Origin: Anderseniella sp039978075
Lineage (GTDB): Bacteria > Pseudomonadota > Alphaproteobacteria > Rhizobiales > Aestuariivirgaceae
DNA length: 64,000 bases
Assembly (NCBI GenBank): GCA_039978075.1
Contig: JBDWCA010000003.1
Coordinates: forward strand, 62,001-126,000
Direction: 5' to 3'
Of this stretch, positions 6,420 through 15,266 are shown piece by piece (the stretch's first letter is position 1; every line of letters starts with the position of its first letter). The notes under the pieces were generated by a model. The model did not search any database, had not been told where the DNA came from, and saw nothing but the letters and a program-made list of their open reading frames with translations. The translations under genes were made by a program, and so were the position numbers.

Positions 6420-9239
6420 ATGTCAGTGGATTTGGTCGGCAAACAAAAAATTGGCCATCCATTAAACTCTCGCCAAGTTGAGAGGATCAGCACGATGCAT
6501 GGTGGGTTTTTCTACCAGCATTTGTACGGTGTCGCGTGCCTGTTGACAGTCGGCCGTCTTGATGGATCGGTAGTGATCATTGAACAGGACGAGGACCTAG
6601 AGATCCTGAATGGTAATGAGCGTCACTACGTACAAGTCAAGACACGCAATCATCCCCTTCAGCCAGGGGACATTGCAGCTTCTATCGAGCAATTTTCGGA
6701 TATTCGCGCCCAACACGCGACGGGGCAACGGTCCGGGACGCCGAGGCTAAGGATTATCACCAACGCACCGATCGGTCAGATGCTAAGGAAAGCTTCCAAA
6801 AGGGCGGACTGGCCATCAGATATCGATCTAGTTGTTCCCGGCGCTAACGTAGGACAGTTACCTCCAGCATGGGAAAACATAAACAAGGCTTTTGACTGGT
6901 GCGTCGAACAAGCGGAGCAGGTGCCCTTCGGAAATCTAGCCCCTGAATCACTTGTTTGGAAATTAGCCGCGCGGGTATTGCACGCGGGAACCAGCGCGAA
7001 CGACAGAACATTTCCCGCTGAGGACGTACCAGCGTTACTCGAACAGCTCCTGGTTCAGCTGCAGGACTTTCCGGACCCGCCTTTGAATTATCGACCGCAG
7101 GTGGGCGAGCCGGTGTTCGTAACTAATCAGCCGGTGCGGTTGGTAGTTGGTTTTTCGGGTGCCGGTAAAACAGCGTGGGCATCACAGGCTGCCCTCCACT
7201 GCCCCGATTCCGTTGCCTACATCGATGTCAGCGATATGCCTGCTGCTTCTGTTGCATCCAACGTGGCACGTGAATTGACGGCCCGGTTCCTAGGGGGACG
7301 TGCAGCTGGCCAAGGGGGGGCGTTGCTCGCAGATCAGACCGGCCTAAATGTTCTGCGTGCCTGCGCGCAGCGATTGGCTGAGAACGGAACGGTTGTACAG
7401 ATCATCGTTGACAATGCGCACCGTCTGGAAGCATCAACGATCCGCTCGCTTGCGGAACTCGCGCCCAATCTCCGGTTCTTGTGTCTAGGACAACCTTGGG
7501 ACGGTTTAGCCAAACTGGAGACCTTTTTTGAAATCAAAGCAGAGCAACTGGAGGGATGGGAGCCCGATGATATTGCAGCAGAGTTTCAAGAGGCGGGCCT
7601 GTCAGTCTCGGTAGAAACCGCACTTCGCGTCCAAAAATTGACTGGCGGACTGCCACTCTACGTACGAAATGCGGCGCTGGTCGCTAAGCAAGATTATGAA
7701 GGCAATACTGACGCCTTTTGCGATGCGATCGACGCAAGAACAAATGACAAGGAAATAGCCCAAGAAATCATCCTGACTGATACGTTCGCGAGCTTAGATG
7801 AAGACTCTCTTTGGGTATGCGCCACCCTGAGTTTATCGGAAGTACCGCTGATCAGGTCGGAATTAACCACGCTAATTGGCCCAGACTCACTGCAAGAACG
7901 ACCAATCGCCGTTGCTTTACGCAGGTTGCGTCGAGCTTCGATCGTCGTTGGCTTTCAAGGCGATCGGCTTGGCCTTCACGATGCCGCTCGTCCTTTGGCT
8001 GTCGATTCCCGTTCCCATTTTGCGGATGCACATTGGGATCAGGCGTTAGTAAGACTCGCCGATCTGCTCATTGCATCACTGACGCAGCAGCGGGATGTCG
8101 CGCGGCTCGGGTTCATGATGCGCCTGCTGCCACGGATTGGCCGCACCGAGGTCCTTGTCGAACTGGCCGGCTACGAGATGTTTCATGAGCAGGGCGATCC
8201 ACGGTCTCTACGCACCGAACTAGAGATCGCGGCCAATGATACAGCGAAAAGTGCCTCGGATAGATTCTGGGCATATGACGCATTGGCATACTGGGACAGT
8301 CGGGACGGCGGCCGCCCCAGTGCAGAGCATCTACGAGTAATGGCCATCCTCGTCGAAGAAGGTAAGCTTGGTCTTCGAGAGCAGATGAATCTGCGATTTA
8401 AGGAGATGATTCACTGGGCCTCGGAGCTTAACCGAGCTGAACTCAATACCGTTTACAGGGCAGCAAATCGCCTTCCTATAAGTGCAGAACAAAGGCGGCT
8501 ACTCAGGTACAATTATGCGGTTTCACTGGATCGAGTTGGCGCGGTGAAGGATGCGAGGAACGTGGCGGATACACTGATCGCCGAGTATTTCAACATGATT
8601 GGGATCACTGAACGAAGCGTTATCGGTAAGAGCAACCGTGCTTTGTCCCAGTCACTTCCGCGACATGTTGATCATGAGGATCTAAAGCGGTTGGGAGACT
8701 GCCTCAATCTTTGGAGTCACCTCGTCGTATCGATGGGAGAGCCTCCCATTCTTCGCCGAATAACAGCAATGAAGTTTTATACACAAGCACAGGCGGCAAG
8801 ATCCGTTGTAACGACGGGGCTTGAAACTGTCGATGATTTCCTGGTGTTAATGGCAGATGCAGTCGGTGCGCGCGAGATACTGGAGCAGCATGTTCTGCCG
8901 GTTGTGCGTGAAAGCCTCCTAACCGATATGGTCATCCCTGCTCGGAGCATTTATGCCATCGTCCTTGCGTGGAACGGAGCACATGAGGCAGCACGGCACG
9001 AGATGGCGGCGTTGAGGAAGTATGCCGTCAACGATACACAATTGAGTATGTTGGCGGATAGAAATGCATTCGTGGAACGTATCATCGCTGGAACCGTGCG
9101 CCTACAAAAGCAAGTGCCTCCGGCGGGGGCGATGGAACAAATGTTTGGCGGTCAACGCTTAGAGCAGCGCAAAGTAGGTCGAAACCAACCTTGTATCTGC
9201 GGCTCGGGTCTCAAGTTCAAAAAATGCTGTGGACGGTAA
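6420..9239 (+). CDS. Nuclease-STAND-like NTPase with C-terminal SEC-C motif, putative anti-phage defence protein
   Basis: 939 aa from the ATG at 6420, which has an AAAGGAG ribosome binding site 4 bases upstream; the frame stays open upstream only through the decayed HNH fragment. Residues ~28-78 match the Cap4/DUF4297-type PD-(D/E)XK fold: GGFFYQHLYGV, then E55/D57-D59, then YVQVKTR with Q72 and K74. A P-loop GFSGAGKT is at 244-251 and Walker B (IIVDNAH) ends near 334. A winged-helix-like and then long helical, TPR-like region spans ~450-900. The last 20 residues form a SEC-C zinc motif (C925, C927, C936, C937). Effector, NTPase and helical sensor in one chain is the plan of bacterial NLR-like (Avs/bNACHT) defence proteins. 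Phage sensing is inferred. Confidence 0.8.
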   Translation: MSVDLVGKQKIGHPLNSRQVERISTMHGGFFYQHLYGVACLLTVGRLDGSVVIIEQDEDLEILNGNERHYVQVKTRNHPLQPGDIAASIEQFSDIRAQHATGQRSGTPRLRIITNAPIGQMLRKASKRADWPSDIDLVVPGANVGQLPPAWENINKAFDWCVEQAEQVPFGNLAPESLVWKLAARVLHAGTSANDRTFPAEDVPALLEQLLVQLQDFPDPPLNYRPQVGEPVFVTNQPVRLVVGFSGAGKTAWASQAALHCPDSVAYIDVSDMPAASVASNVARELTARFLGGRAAGQGGALLADQTGLNVLRACAQRLAENGTVVQIIVDNAHRLEASTIRSLAELAPNLRFLCLGQPWDGLAKLETFFEIKAEQLEGWEPDDIAAEFQEAGLSVSVETALRVQKLTGGLPLYVRNAALVAKQDYEGNTDAFCDAIDARTNDKEIAQEIILTDTFASLDEDSLWVCATLSLSEVPLIRSELTTLIGPDSLQERPIAVALRRLRRASIVVGFQGDRLGLHDAARPLAVDSRSHFADAHWDQALVRLADLLIASLTQQRDVARLGFMMRLLPRIGRTEVLVELAGYEMFHEQGDPRSLRTELEIAANDTAKSASDRFWAYDALAYWDSRDGGRPSAEHLRVMAILVEEGKLGLREQMNLRFKEMIHWASELNRAELNTVYRAANRLPISAEQRRLLRYNYAVSLDRVGAVKDARNVADTLIAEYFNMIGITERSVIGKSNRALSQSLPRHVDHEDLKRLGDCLNLWSHLVVSMGEPPILRRITAMKFYTQAQAARSVVTTGLETVDDFLVLMADAVGAREILEQHVLPVVRESLLTDMVIPARSIYAIVLAWNGAHEAARHEMAALRKYAVNDTQLSMLADRNAFVERIIAGTVRLQKQVPPAGAMEQMFGGQRLEQRKVGRNQPCICGSGLKFKKCCGR

Positions 9240-9953
9240 GTGGGTCGCGGGGGGGTGAGCCACGTTTTAAACCGAATAGTACGTCAGTTATTGGCTGGCA
9301 TCGTGGACATGAAAAGCATTGCCAGTTGAGGTCCGGTTCCAGAGTCTAAGCAGATATTGTTGTGATGGCGGATAGCAAGACTGATATGTGAGTGCGCGCC
9401 TGGTCCGCAGTTGCAAACGTCATGTCTACATGGGATCGAAAATCGCTTGGTGTCACGGTGTCATGTCGGTGTCATTGAAGTGTCAGACACCCCCGGAAGT
9501 CGATGTCATGTCACCCCCCTTTCTAGGGGGTGACACTGACACTAGACCGGCGGACATGGGGAATGGGATTATTTAGATTGCCCGATTTACCATCACCCCG
9601 ACCGGCATTGATTTGCGTCGGTGAAATCGTCAACCGAACACCGCTTTAATGGCCTGCAAACGGGCCGTGGTGACCGTTGCAATCCGTTTCGGTATCCACG
9701 ACCGTTAACGCCACAAGCACCCGTCCACGGGCCGGTATTTTGGTGGGTATGGCTCAAACCTGCGAGCAACGCCAATTGCAATCAGACGTGAGGTGGGTAT
9801 GGCTGAGCAACCGTAGCCAGATAGTCGAAGGCGCTCCCCCGCTAAGGGAAAACCACACAATTTAGCCAATTGGAATCGCAGGATATTTTTGACCCCAAGT
9901 AAAACCGCGCCAATTCTGTGCCTAGTTTTAAGATGCAAGCAGTTGGTGAACTG
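9240..9953. other. Gene-free 0.7 kb stretch with repeats
   Basis: No convincing coding frame on either strand. It contains the TGTCA repeat and hairpin cluster at 9449-9542 and a 13-bp direct repeat GGTGGGTATGGCT at 9742-9754 and 9792-9804 (50 bp apart). Confidence 0.55.
9449..9542. repeat. TGTCA repeat cluster with 10-bp hairpin, candidate origin or operator
   Basis: GGTGTCA occurs at about 9449, 9458 and 9469, AGTGTCA at 9480 and ATGTCA twice near 9503-9513. A perfect hairpin follows (TGTCACCCCC 9509-9518, 7-base loop, GGGGGTGACA 9526-9535), and then an inverted GACAC pair to 9542. The near-regular 9-11 bp phasing of the first copies resembles iterons bound by a replication protein on one DNA face. 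There is no T-run, so it is unlikely to be a simple terminator. Confidence 0.45.
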
Positions 9954-10412
9954 TCACTTTATAGTCAGATCCTTTTTGAACACTTCATACAGTTTGTCAA
10001 AGTCGGAATGCCTGTCAAAAATTATCCTGTTCTCTTCGAGGGCTTCGTCTCTAACCTCTTCATCGCCATGATTAATTCTGCCTTCTAAATAGTGAGCTTT
10101 AGCTGCATCTTTCTGGATCAATTCTAGATGTTTCGTCACCTTGGCACTGCAGGTATATCGGGAATTGTCCAAAGCTTTTGCCAGAAGCGGCATAAGTTTT
10201 TTTTCCGGCACACCGTTGCGAAGCCAAGTCTGCAAGAATTTCATGCCGTCGTCATATACGGCTTTCCGCTGGGGATACTGGTTAATCCGATTTGCCTTTC
10301 TAGCAAGCAGAGCAGTTATTCCCACTGCAATCACAGACACGAGCAGAGCCACCGCCGAGATGAGCAACGCACCTTCATCAGTCCACTCGAATTTCCAATC
10401 GGTATTTTTCAT
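9954..10412 (-). CDS. Single-pass membrane protein, hypothetical, 152 aa
   Basis: One clear N-terminal transmembrane helix (residues ~14-36, ALLISAVALLVSVIAVGITALL) followed by a basic stop (ARKANRINQ), giving an N-out/C-in arrangement. The ~110-residue cytoplasmic domain is charged and helical. Not recognised. It lies in island cargo with other small membrane proteins (10481-10633, 12579-13109). No catalytic motif is visible. Confidence 0.65.
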   Translation of the reverse strand: MKNTDWKFEWTDEGALLISAVALLVSVIAVGITALLARKANRINQYPQRKAVYDDGMKFLQTWLRNGVPEKKLMPLLAKALDNSRYTCSAKVTKHLELIQKDAAKAHYLEGRINHGDEEVRDEALEENRIIFDRHSDFDKLYEVFKKDLTIK

Positions 10413-10480
10413 GTTTTCAACTCCCCTGCTATGGTTGCATGCAGGTTCTGAATCAATAGCAACGAATCTGCGGAAGCGCC

Positions 10481-10633
10481 TCAGTCGGCACTGTTCACAT
10501 TTGCACTGGTTTTTGTGGGCGGCGCTTCAAAGTACAGGTGGCCGCGAGCGGACAGTGCGATACTCATTAAAGCAGCTAAAATTGTGAGGATAAACGCATA
10601 GCGGCGGCAAAAACGCCAAAAAGAGAGAGGCAT
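10481..10633 (-). CDS. Small membrane protein, 50 aa
   Basis: Reads from ATG (10631-10633) to TGA (10481-10483). A basic N-terminus (FWRFCRRYA) precedes a hydrophobic helix (FILTILAALMSIALSA) and a polar tail. An AAGG element lies about 11 bases upstream of the start. It is on the same strand as and upstream of the 9954-10412 membrane protein, so the two could be co-transcribed. Function unknown; its short length makes the call tentative. Confidence 0.4.
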   Translation of the reverse strand: MPLSFWRFCRRYAFILTILAALMSIALSARGHLYFEAPPTKTSANVNSAD

Positions 10634-10765
10634 AGCAACGAACCTTTTTCTACGTTGACGTGAATTGGTCGCGTCAACTGTGTGATTCGCCTTTCTCTGC
10701 CCTCAATATGTGTATTGATCGCAGGTTTGGCAAGTATGTTTGCTGATTGCTCCCCAATTATCTAA

Positions 10766-11023
10766 CTACTCCACAATTTCAGCTAACTGCCCAGCCCAGC
10801 CAAGTCTTGACCGGCGACAAATGATCTCGATATTCCGCCCGCCGCACTTCGTACAGCGGCACAAGCCTGTCAGGTCGCATAATGGGTAGTTCGGCCCTAA
10901 CTGCATCCGCAGTGCCACCACGTCCAGCCGCGCGTTGTGAAAGCACAATGTTGTTATACAGTGAGCATGCAGCTTGTAGCCGTCTCTCAGATCTCCAGGC
11001 GTGGCTATCGTGGTTGCGGTCAT
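10766..11023 (-). CDS. Small zinc-ribbon-like protein, about 85 aa
   Basis: From MTATTIATPGDLRDG the frame reads DLRDGYKLHAHC, ALRMQLGPNYPLCDL and RCTKCGGRNIEI. This order resembles small alphaproteobacterial proteins with a Leu/Arg-rich core and a C-terminal CxxCG ribbon (recalled pattern, not checked by search). The usual second Cys pair looks incomplete, so it may be decaying. The ORF can be extended to an ATG near 11056. Function unknown. Confidence 0.45.
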   Translation of the reverse strand: MTATTIATPGDLRDGYKLHAHCITTLCFHNARLDVVALRMQLGPNYPLCDLTGLCRCTKCGGRNIEIICRRSRLGWAGQLAEIVE

Positions 11024-11408
11024 ACCCCAAAATCGCACGAGATATTGCAAGAACAAGTGAGATGGGAGTGCACAGTTTCGGTTTCACCAAAAACACACGT
11101 AGCGATTGATTCCGGCAGGAAGACACGCCGGAGACTTTTTCACAAACGGCCGAAAGCAACAGAATACAGTAAGTTCAGACCATCGCCCTTGCCCTTATTA
11201 AGCGACGACAATTGAATCAAAAATTTGTCATAGTCTTGGACAATATCATGACTTTGGAGAAATGAACAAAGATAGTTTTTTTAACACCACACCCATCCAT
11301 GATAAATTATTTACATTCCCTTCTTATTGAGTATTCTATCAATCTGGTTTTATGTTTTGATTTAATATCATCGTCGAACAAGATTGATAAATTGCTGAGG
11401 ATTTCAGT
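11024..11408. other. AT-rich intergenic region upstream of the lipoprotein gene
   Basis: No gene is supported. Composition drops sharply in GC from about 11210 onward, with many TTTATT/AATAT runs that could serve as promoter elements for the gene at 11409. Confidence 0.4.
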
Positions 11409-12410
11409 ATGGCGAATTTACATCATTCATTTAAATTATGTGCAATTGGACTAATGCTCATGTTTCTGTCTGGGTGTAACGAGGTAGCCATCCAACCACT
11501 GTGTGCTCCCGCGATCAATTGCTTGAGCATTGTCGAAATTAGTGAAGAAGGGGAGTGTCTACTTGAAGAGGGTCAGTTTTCAACAAAATACAGTGTTGGG
11601 AACCGCCATTCGCGTAGAATAATATTCACAATAAGTGAAAACATTAGAAGAGTTAGACCGCTGCCTGAGAGTGAATATATTTTGATCAACTCTGAGGGTT
11701 CATCCATACTAGGTAACAGTAACATTCGGCTGGATTGCCGTTATCAGAAAATATCAAACAATCTAAATGAACGTCAGTACGTAATTACGGACGCCTGTTT
11801 TGAAGGAGACAACTGCGGTCCGGTAGTAGAGCCCCCAATAATCGCCAAGGATGAAAAAGTTTCGAAATGCCTGAAATTATGTTTAGAAAATCATCCATTC
11901 TGCGACAACATTGAACTAACGACACATGACGCCAAGATTGCTATACGTAATTTGGCTAATGCACCCTATGAACCAGAACCCAAAAAAGCAGAAGTCGCTT
12001 CCATTTTTTCGGAGTTAGCGGCTCTGGCATCAGGTAAAAACTTGTGCGCGAAGAATGAATTCTGGTTCCGGAATTCTAAAGCAGAATTTCACGGCGGAAC
12101 ATGTAACATTCCAGTTAAGTACACCGGGTCTATTCTTCCTGGAGAATACCATCGATTGATCGCACCTGTCAGGACAGAAGGTACAAAAATCATCGAGGCT
12201 AATTTACTCGGGCATAAGATTTCTTCTGCCACTTTCAATATCAAGGAATACACGCCATTCGTAAAATACTATAAGAACTTGGGCGATTTCGAAAAAGGGA
12301 CTGCTCTAGGTTATGAAGAAATCGACAAAATGTATTTCACACTTGCTGATGGAATGGAGAGCAGAGTGATACTACAGGGAAAGCGCCAATATTGTACGTC
12401 AATACAGTGA
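11409..12410 (+). CDS. Cys-rich lipoprotein, hypothetical, 333 aa
   Basis: Signal peptide with lipobox LSGC (cleavage before the Cys at residue ~23) after a hydrophobic core (CAIGLMLMFLSG). A GAGG ribosome binding site lies about 8 bases upstream of the ATG. The mature protein has about a dozen Cys, suggesting disulfides and periplasmic or surface location. Its coding DNA is clearly more AT-rich than any neighbour (AAA, ATT and TTA codons), implying recent acquisition from a low-GC source. No family recognised. Confidence 0.72.
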   Translation: MANLHHSFKLCAIGLMLMFLSGCNEVAIQPLCAPAINCLSIVEISEEGECLLEEGQFSTKYSVGNRHSRRIIFTISENIRRVRPLPESEYILINSEGSSILGNSNIRLDCRYQKISNNLNERQYVITDACFEGDNCGPVVEPPIIAKDEKVSKCLKLCLENHPFCDNIELTTHDAKIAIRNLANAPYEPEPKKAEVASIFSELAALASGKNLCAKNEFWFRNSKAEFHGGTCNIPVKYTGSILPGEYHRLIAPVRTEGTKIIEANLLGHKISSATFNIKEYTPFVKYYKNLGDFEKGTALGYEEIDKMYFTLADGMESRVILQGKRQYCTSIQ

Positions 12411-12578
12411 CTTGGCTTTACCTTGTTCCTCTATCCACGTCTCTTGATCAAACATGCCCTATGGCGATGCAACCAATTCACTCTGGCAAGCTGGTAGCGT
12501 GCGCGTCACAACTATCACGCCTCCGGGTCTGCTCATCCCACTGCACAATATGAAATCAAGAGCGGTCATTTGAACCGC

Positions 12579-13109
12579 TCACCACAACCTAAAGATAAGG
12601 CCAATTGCAGCTCCCACTGCCAACGACATTGGTACGCTAATATGCAGGCCAAATTGGATTGCAAAATTCAGTTGCCTGGAGCGTTTCTCGGCAGCTTCTG
12701 TCTTAATGGCATTAAGGATCTGCGGGCGATCCAACTCGCCAGCCTCGCCAAACGCGAAAAGTTCACGACGGGTGCGTCCTTCACTCGTGGCTTGAGCATC
12801 CAGCCACGCCGTTGCACTCGTGATTGGAGTCTTTTTTCGCAGAATTACAGCATGAGCATCGGACAAGTTCGCTTTGCGCTCCGATGTATTGTCATTCCAC
12901 CAATTCACAACATGAACCACGGATAGGAAAAACAACAATCCTGACAACAGCCAATAGACATTCGTTTGATCGAGGTTCAATCCTTTAAGCAGCGGCAAAT
13001 CTTTTGGATTTGTGTCAGTCCAAACCACAATCAGAATCGTGGCCGCAAACACCGTCAGCGTCCTGCTAGAGGTCAATGTTGGCCCGCTTAATAGGTCCCC
13101 AACCTTCAT
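12579..13109 (-). CDS. Membrane protein with three predicted TM helices, hypothetical, 176 aa
   Basis: Transmembrane segments at ~17-31 (LTVFAATILIVVW), ~52-70 (VYWLLSGLLFFLSVVHVV) and ~152-173 (VPMSLAVGAAIGLIFRL). An ~80-residue charged loop separates TM2 and TM3 (RKKTPITSATAWLDAQATSEGRTRRE). The start lies 8 bp after the stop of the gene at 13118-13495, with GGTGGG as ribosome binding site, so they form a two-gene operon. Not recognised; could be a defence effector or phage-exclusion protein (inference only). Confidence 0.65.
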   Translation of the reverse strand: MKVGDLLSGPTLTSSRTLTVFAATILIVVWTDTNPKDLPLLKGLNLDQTNVYWLLSGLLFFLSVVHVVNWWNDNTSERKANLSDAHAVILRKKTPITSATAWLDAQATSEGRTRRELFAFGEAGELDRPQILNAIKTEAAEKRSRQLNFAIQFGLHISVPMSLAVGAAIGLIFRLW

Positions 13110-13117
13110 GGCCCACC

Positions 13118-13495
13118 CTAGTCCAAATCAACAATTTCACCGGCCTGAAACAATATCTCATGGTCGCCATATTCGCCAAGATCAGGCACAGCGGCCCGCG
13201 ACCAGGCGATGACGCCAGCGTGTTTTTGAGCCAGCCCATGCGCAATACGAATGGTTTTTTCAGTGTTGTCACATTGGATCAGCTCAGCCACAGCAAAGGG
13301 AAATCCTGTTTCAGGATCGGCATCGTATACCATAACTACTATGAGCTTCGTGGGATCAGGCATGCCCCATCTTGGCATGAGAACATTAGAAGAACAATAG
13401 TTTGATTTAAGTTGGTCTGCAGTAAGGCAATAGACACTATTCTGCGTCGTAAACTTTTCCGGTCCGCGATCGGCGGCGACCAAATCACCAGCCAA
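13118..13495 (-). CDS. Hypothetical soluble protein, about 125 aa
   Basis: The frame opens after a TAA, and the first usable start is a TTG at 13495; the first ATG (MPRWGMPDP) would give only ~86 aa. The body looks like a small alpha/beta domain (TKLIVVMVYDADPETG, FPFAVAELIQCDNTEK, RIAHGLAQKHAGVIAWSRA). No signal or membrane segment. It lies upstream of and is coupled to the membrane protein at 12579-13109. Function unknown; the N-terminus may be truncated. Confidence 0.5.
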   Translation of the reverse strand: MAGDLVAADRGPEKFTTQNSVYCLTADQLKSNYCSSNVLMPRWGMPDPTKLIVVMVYDADPETGFPFAVAELIQCDNTEKTIRIAHGLAQKHAGVIAWSRAAVPDLGEYGDHEILFQAGEIVDLD

Positions 13496-13732
13496 TTACA
13501 TATGACAGCACAAACCAAAACGCCTTCACAATCGCATCACAGTCGGCTTCTCCACTCGCACCGACCCGATCTTCACTCACTGAATTGTCTATCCTAAGCG
13601 TGAGCAGGACGACTGATAATAGCTACGAGGTTACGAACACCAATTGTTGTCTAAGGTGGCACATACCCGCAACCATGTTACGTAGCCATACCAGGCTAGG
13701 AGTCAGTTATAAAAGGCCGCAACAGGTGAAGC

Positions 13733-14143
13733 CTATTCAAGCTCAATGCATTCCGCATCGTCGAATTTGATGTGCATATTTTGAAGCTCTCCACCTGGGC
13801 CCGCCAACGCCTTTACCCGCTCTCTCGCCGCAGCCAGCTGGTCACCGAAGTCCATATTTACGTCCACCTGATTCCGCGAGGCTGACAATGTTGGTTTCTC
13901 GACCCGGAGTGCCCGGCCCGCAGCCATGATCCGCACTTCCAGCGGGACATCCGGGTTGCGATAGACTGCTTGCAGGAAGGCGTGGGCATCACCGTCGAAG
14001 GCCCCATCGATATCGGCGGCGGCTTTGCGGGCCGCTTCTTCAAGCGCCAATGTCTTGTTGTTCTTGCGACCCGGTGGACGACCAGGACCGGGCTTGTAGT
14101 TGCCTTTTCGCTTGGGTTTTGCGGGTTTACCCATGACATCCAT
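13733..14143 (-). CDS. Phage-type small protein, possibly terminase small-subunit-like, 136 aa
   Basis: A basic Gly/Pro-rich N-terminus (GNYKPGPGRPPGRKNNKT) is followed by a helical region (GDAHAFLQAVYRNPDVP, EVRIMAAGRALRVEKP) and an acidic C-terminus. A K/R-G-R-P-x-G-x-x-N-K-T start plus a short helical module is common in small phage packaging and DNA-binding proteins of Rhizobiales. The terminase call is recalled pattern only. A 16-bp perfect palindrome lies 27 bp upstream of the start. Confidence 0.55.
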   Translation of the reverse strand: MDVMGKPAKPKRKGNYKPGPGRPPGRKNNKTLALEEAARKAAADIDGAFDGDAHAFLQAVYRNPDVPLEVRIMAAGRALRVEKPTLSASRNQVDVNMDFGDQLAAARERVKALAGPGGELQNMHIKFDDAECIELE

Positions 14144-14169
14144 GTCTTCAAACCATAAATCGATTTTTG

Positions 14170-14185
14170 TGGTAATATATTACCA
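14170..14185. promoter_or_regulatory. 16-bp perfect palindrome, candidate operator
   Basis: TGGTAATATATTACCA is a perfect 16-bp dyad, 27 bp upstream of the start of the minus-strand gene at 14143. Its AT-rich core and symmetry suit a dimeric HTH regulator or a promoter -10 overlap. No nearby repressor is obvious. Confidence 0.5.
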
Positions 14186-14225
14186 TGTACCAGACTTCTT
14201 CTGAAGCACCCTCCCACGTAAATTC

Positions 14226-14834
14226 TCAGTCTAACTGTTCAGTGAGATTCGTCGTTTGCGGAATTCGTTCAGGGTTTTGATTGAAGATTATCTGGAGCGC
14301 CTGCATGGCCGGAACAAAAGCACCTTGGTAGCTAAAGTCATGCCAGTCTATGTCGCTTCTCGCGCCTAACTTATCTTGGTGTATTTTGTCCCGTATTGAC
14401 ATAACAATTTCAAGTTTTTCACCGAGGCCAGCTTCACCATCATTATCAAATGTCGATTTAAGGGTGGACGACCATTTCTTGTAATTCACTTGAGTTCCCG
14501 CAGATCCATCATCGTTTCGAGAAACTAAATAGTGGATTGATCCGAACCCTTCACAGATAGAGAAAACACCAACACAAAACTCAAAGATCATGATTTTGCA
14601 GTAAGGTTCAAACAGAACCTTTCGACCCCAAATCCGCTTGCAGTGAGGCAATATCAGGCCAGCCTTCATTTCAAGTCCAACCAAAATGTGCTTTAGATTT
14701 GATCTAAGGCGCCTCTTCACTTCATCATCTGCTTCATCTGGAAGAGCACCTGAAATCCAATACACCCAATTATTCGCGGACGACAAGTGATGGAAACCTG
14801 GGCGGTCATCTGATCCTGTATCTAGATAAAACAT
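14226..14834 (-). CDS. Hypothetical cargo protein, 202 aa
   Basis: Not recognised. Soluble and mostly helical, with aromatic residues (NNWVYWISG), a Cys-bearing hydrophobic helix (KIMIFEFCVGVFSICEGFG, ~80-98) and a segment RDKIHQDKLG near 150. The central helices could pack as a bundle. The start at 14834 is an ATG without a strong ribosome binding site. It lies next to an IS5 remnant. Function unknown. Confidence 0.55.
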   Translation of the reverse strand: MFYLDTGSDDRPGFHHLSSANNWVYWISGALPDEADDEVKRRLRSNLKHILVGLEMKAGLILPHCKRIWGRKVLFEPYCKIMIFEFCVGVFSICEGFGSIHYLVSRNDDGSAGTQVNYKKWSSTLKSTFDNDGEAGLGEKLEIVMSIRDKIHQDKLGARSDIDWHDFSYQGAFVPAMQALQIIFNQNPERIPQTTNLTEQLD

Positions 14835-14873
14835 AGCATCCGTTTCCTAAGGTCATGTTGACAAACTCCTGAC

Positions 14874-15041
14874 TCACAGTCGCGCTGCAACGATTTGAAT
14901 GAAGCCGAGGTAGCTTGCAGCGGTTTTGTCGTATCGCGTTGCAAGACGATGTGAACACTTGAGCTTGTTAAAACACCTCTCGACTCGTTTTCTGAGAGCG
15001 TATGTTGTTGCATCGACCTTGATGAGCACCTTTCGATTTGC
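14874..15041 (-). pseudogene. IS5-family (IS427-group-like) transposase C-terminal remnant
   Basis: In the frame ending at TGA 14874-14876 the translation reads NRKVLIKVDATTYALRKR, VERCFNKLKCSHRLATRYD and KTAASYLGFIQIVAARL. This is the familiar C-terminal block of IS5/IS427 transposases, including the catalytic-Glu region RVERCFNKLK...RLATRYDKTA. A stop lies just upstream (near 15045), and nothing of the N-terminus remains. Confidence 0.8.
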
Positions 15042-15266
15042 CTAGTCTAAATTTTTTTGGGGGTTTATCCCCGTGAAACAAGTACGAATCACCTGAATTT
15101 CTATTTGGCGCAAACTGCACTACCAATTAACAGGCCTGTTTTGTAAGTGGCACTTTTTCGTTTTCACCCGCCAGGAAATGGTAGTTATCTCACGATTACC
15201 CCTAATTTTGCACAGAAACTATCACTTCAAATAAGGAGGGTCTTGCTACAATATTGGAAACGTGCG

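Noticed and set aside
9593..9938. Several 60-77 codon frames on both strands
   Set aside because: No ribosome binding site, no coherent composition; treated as non-coding.
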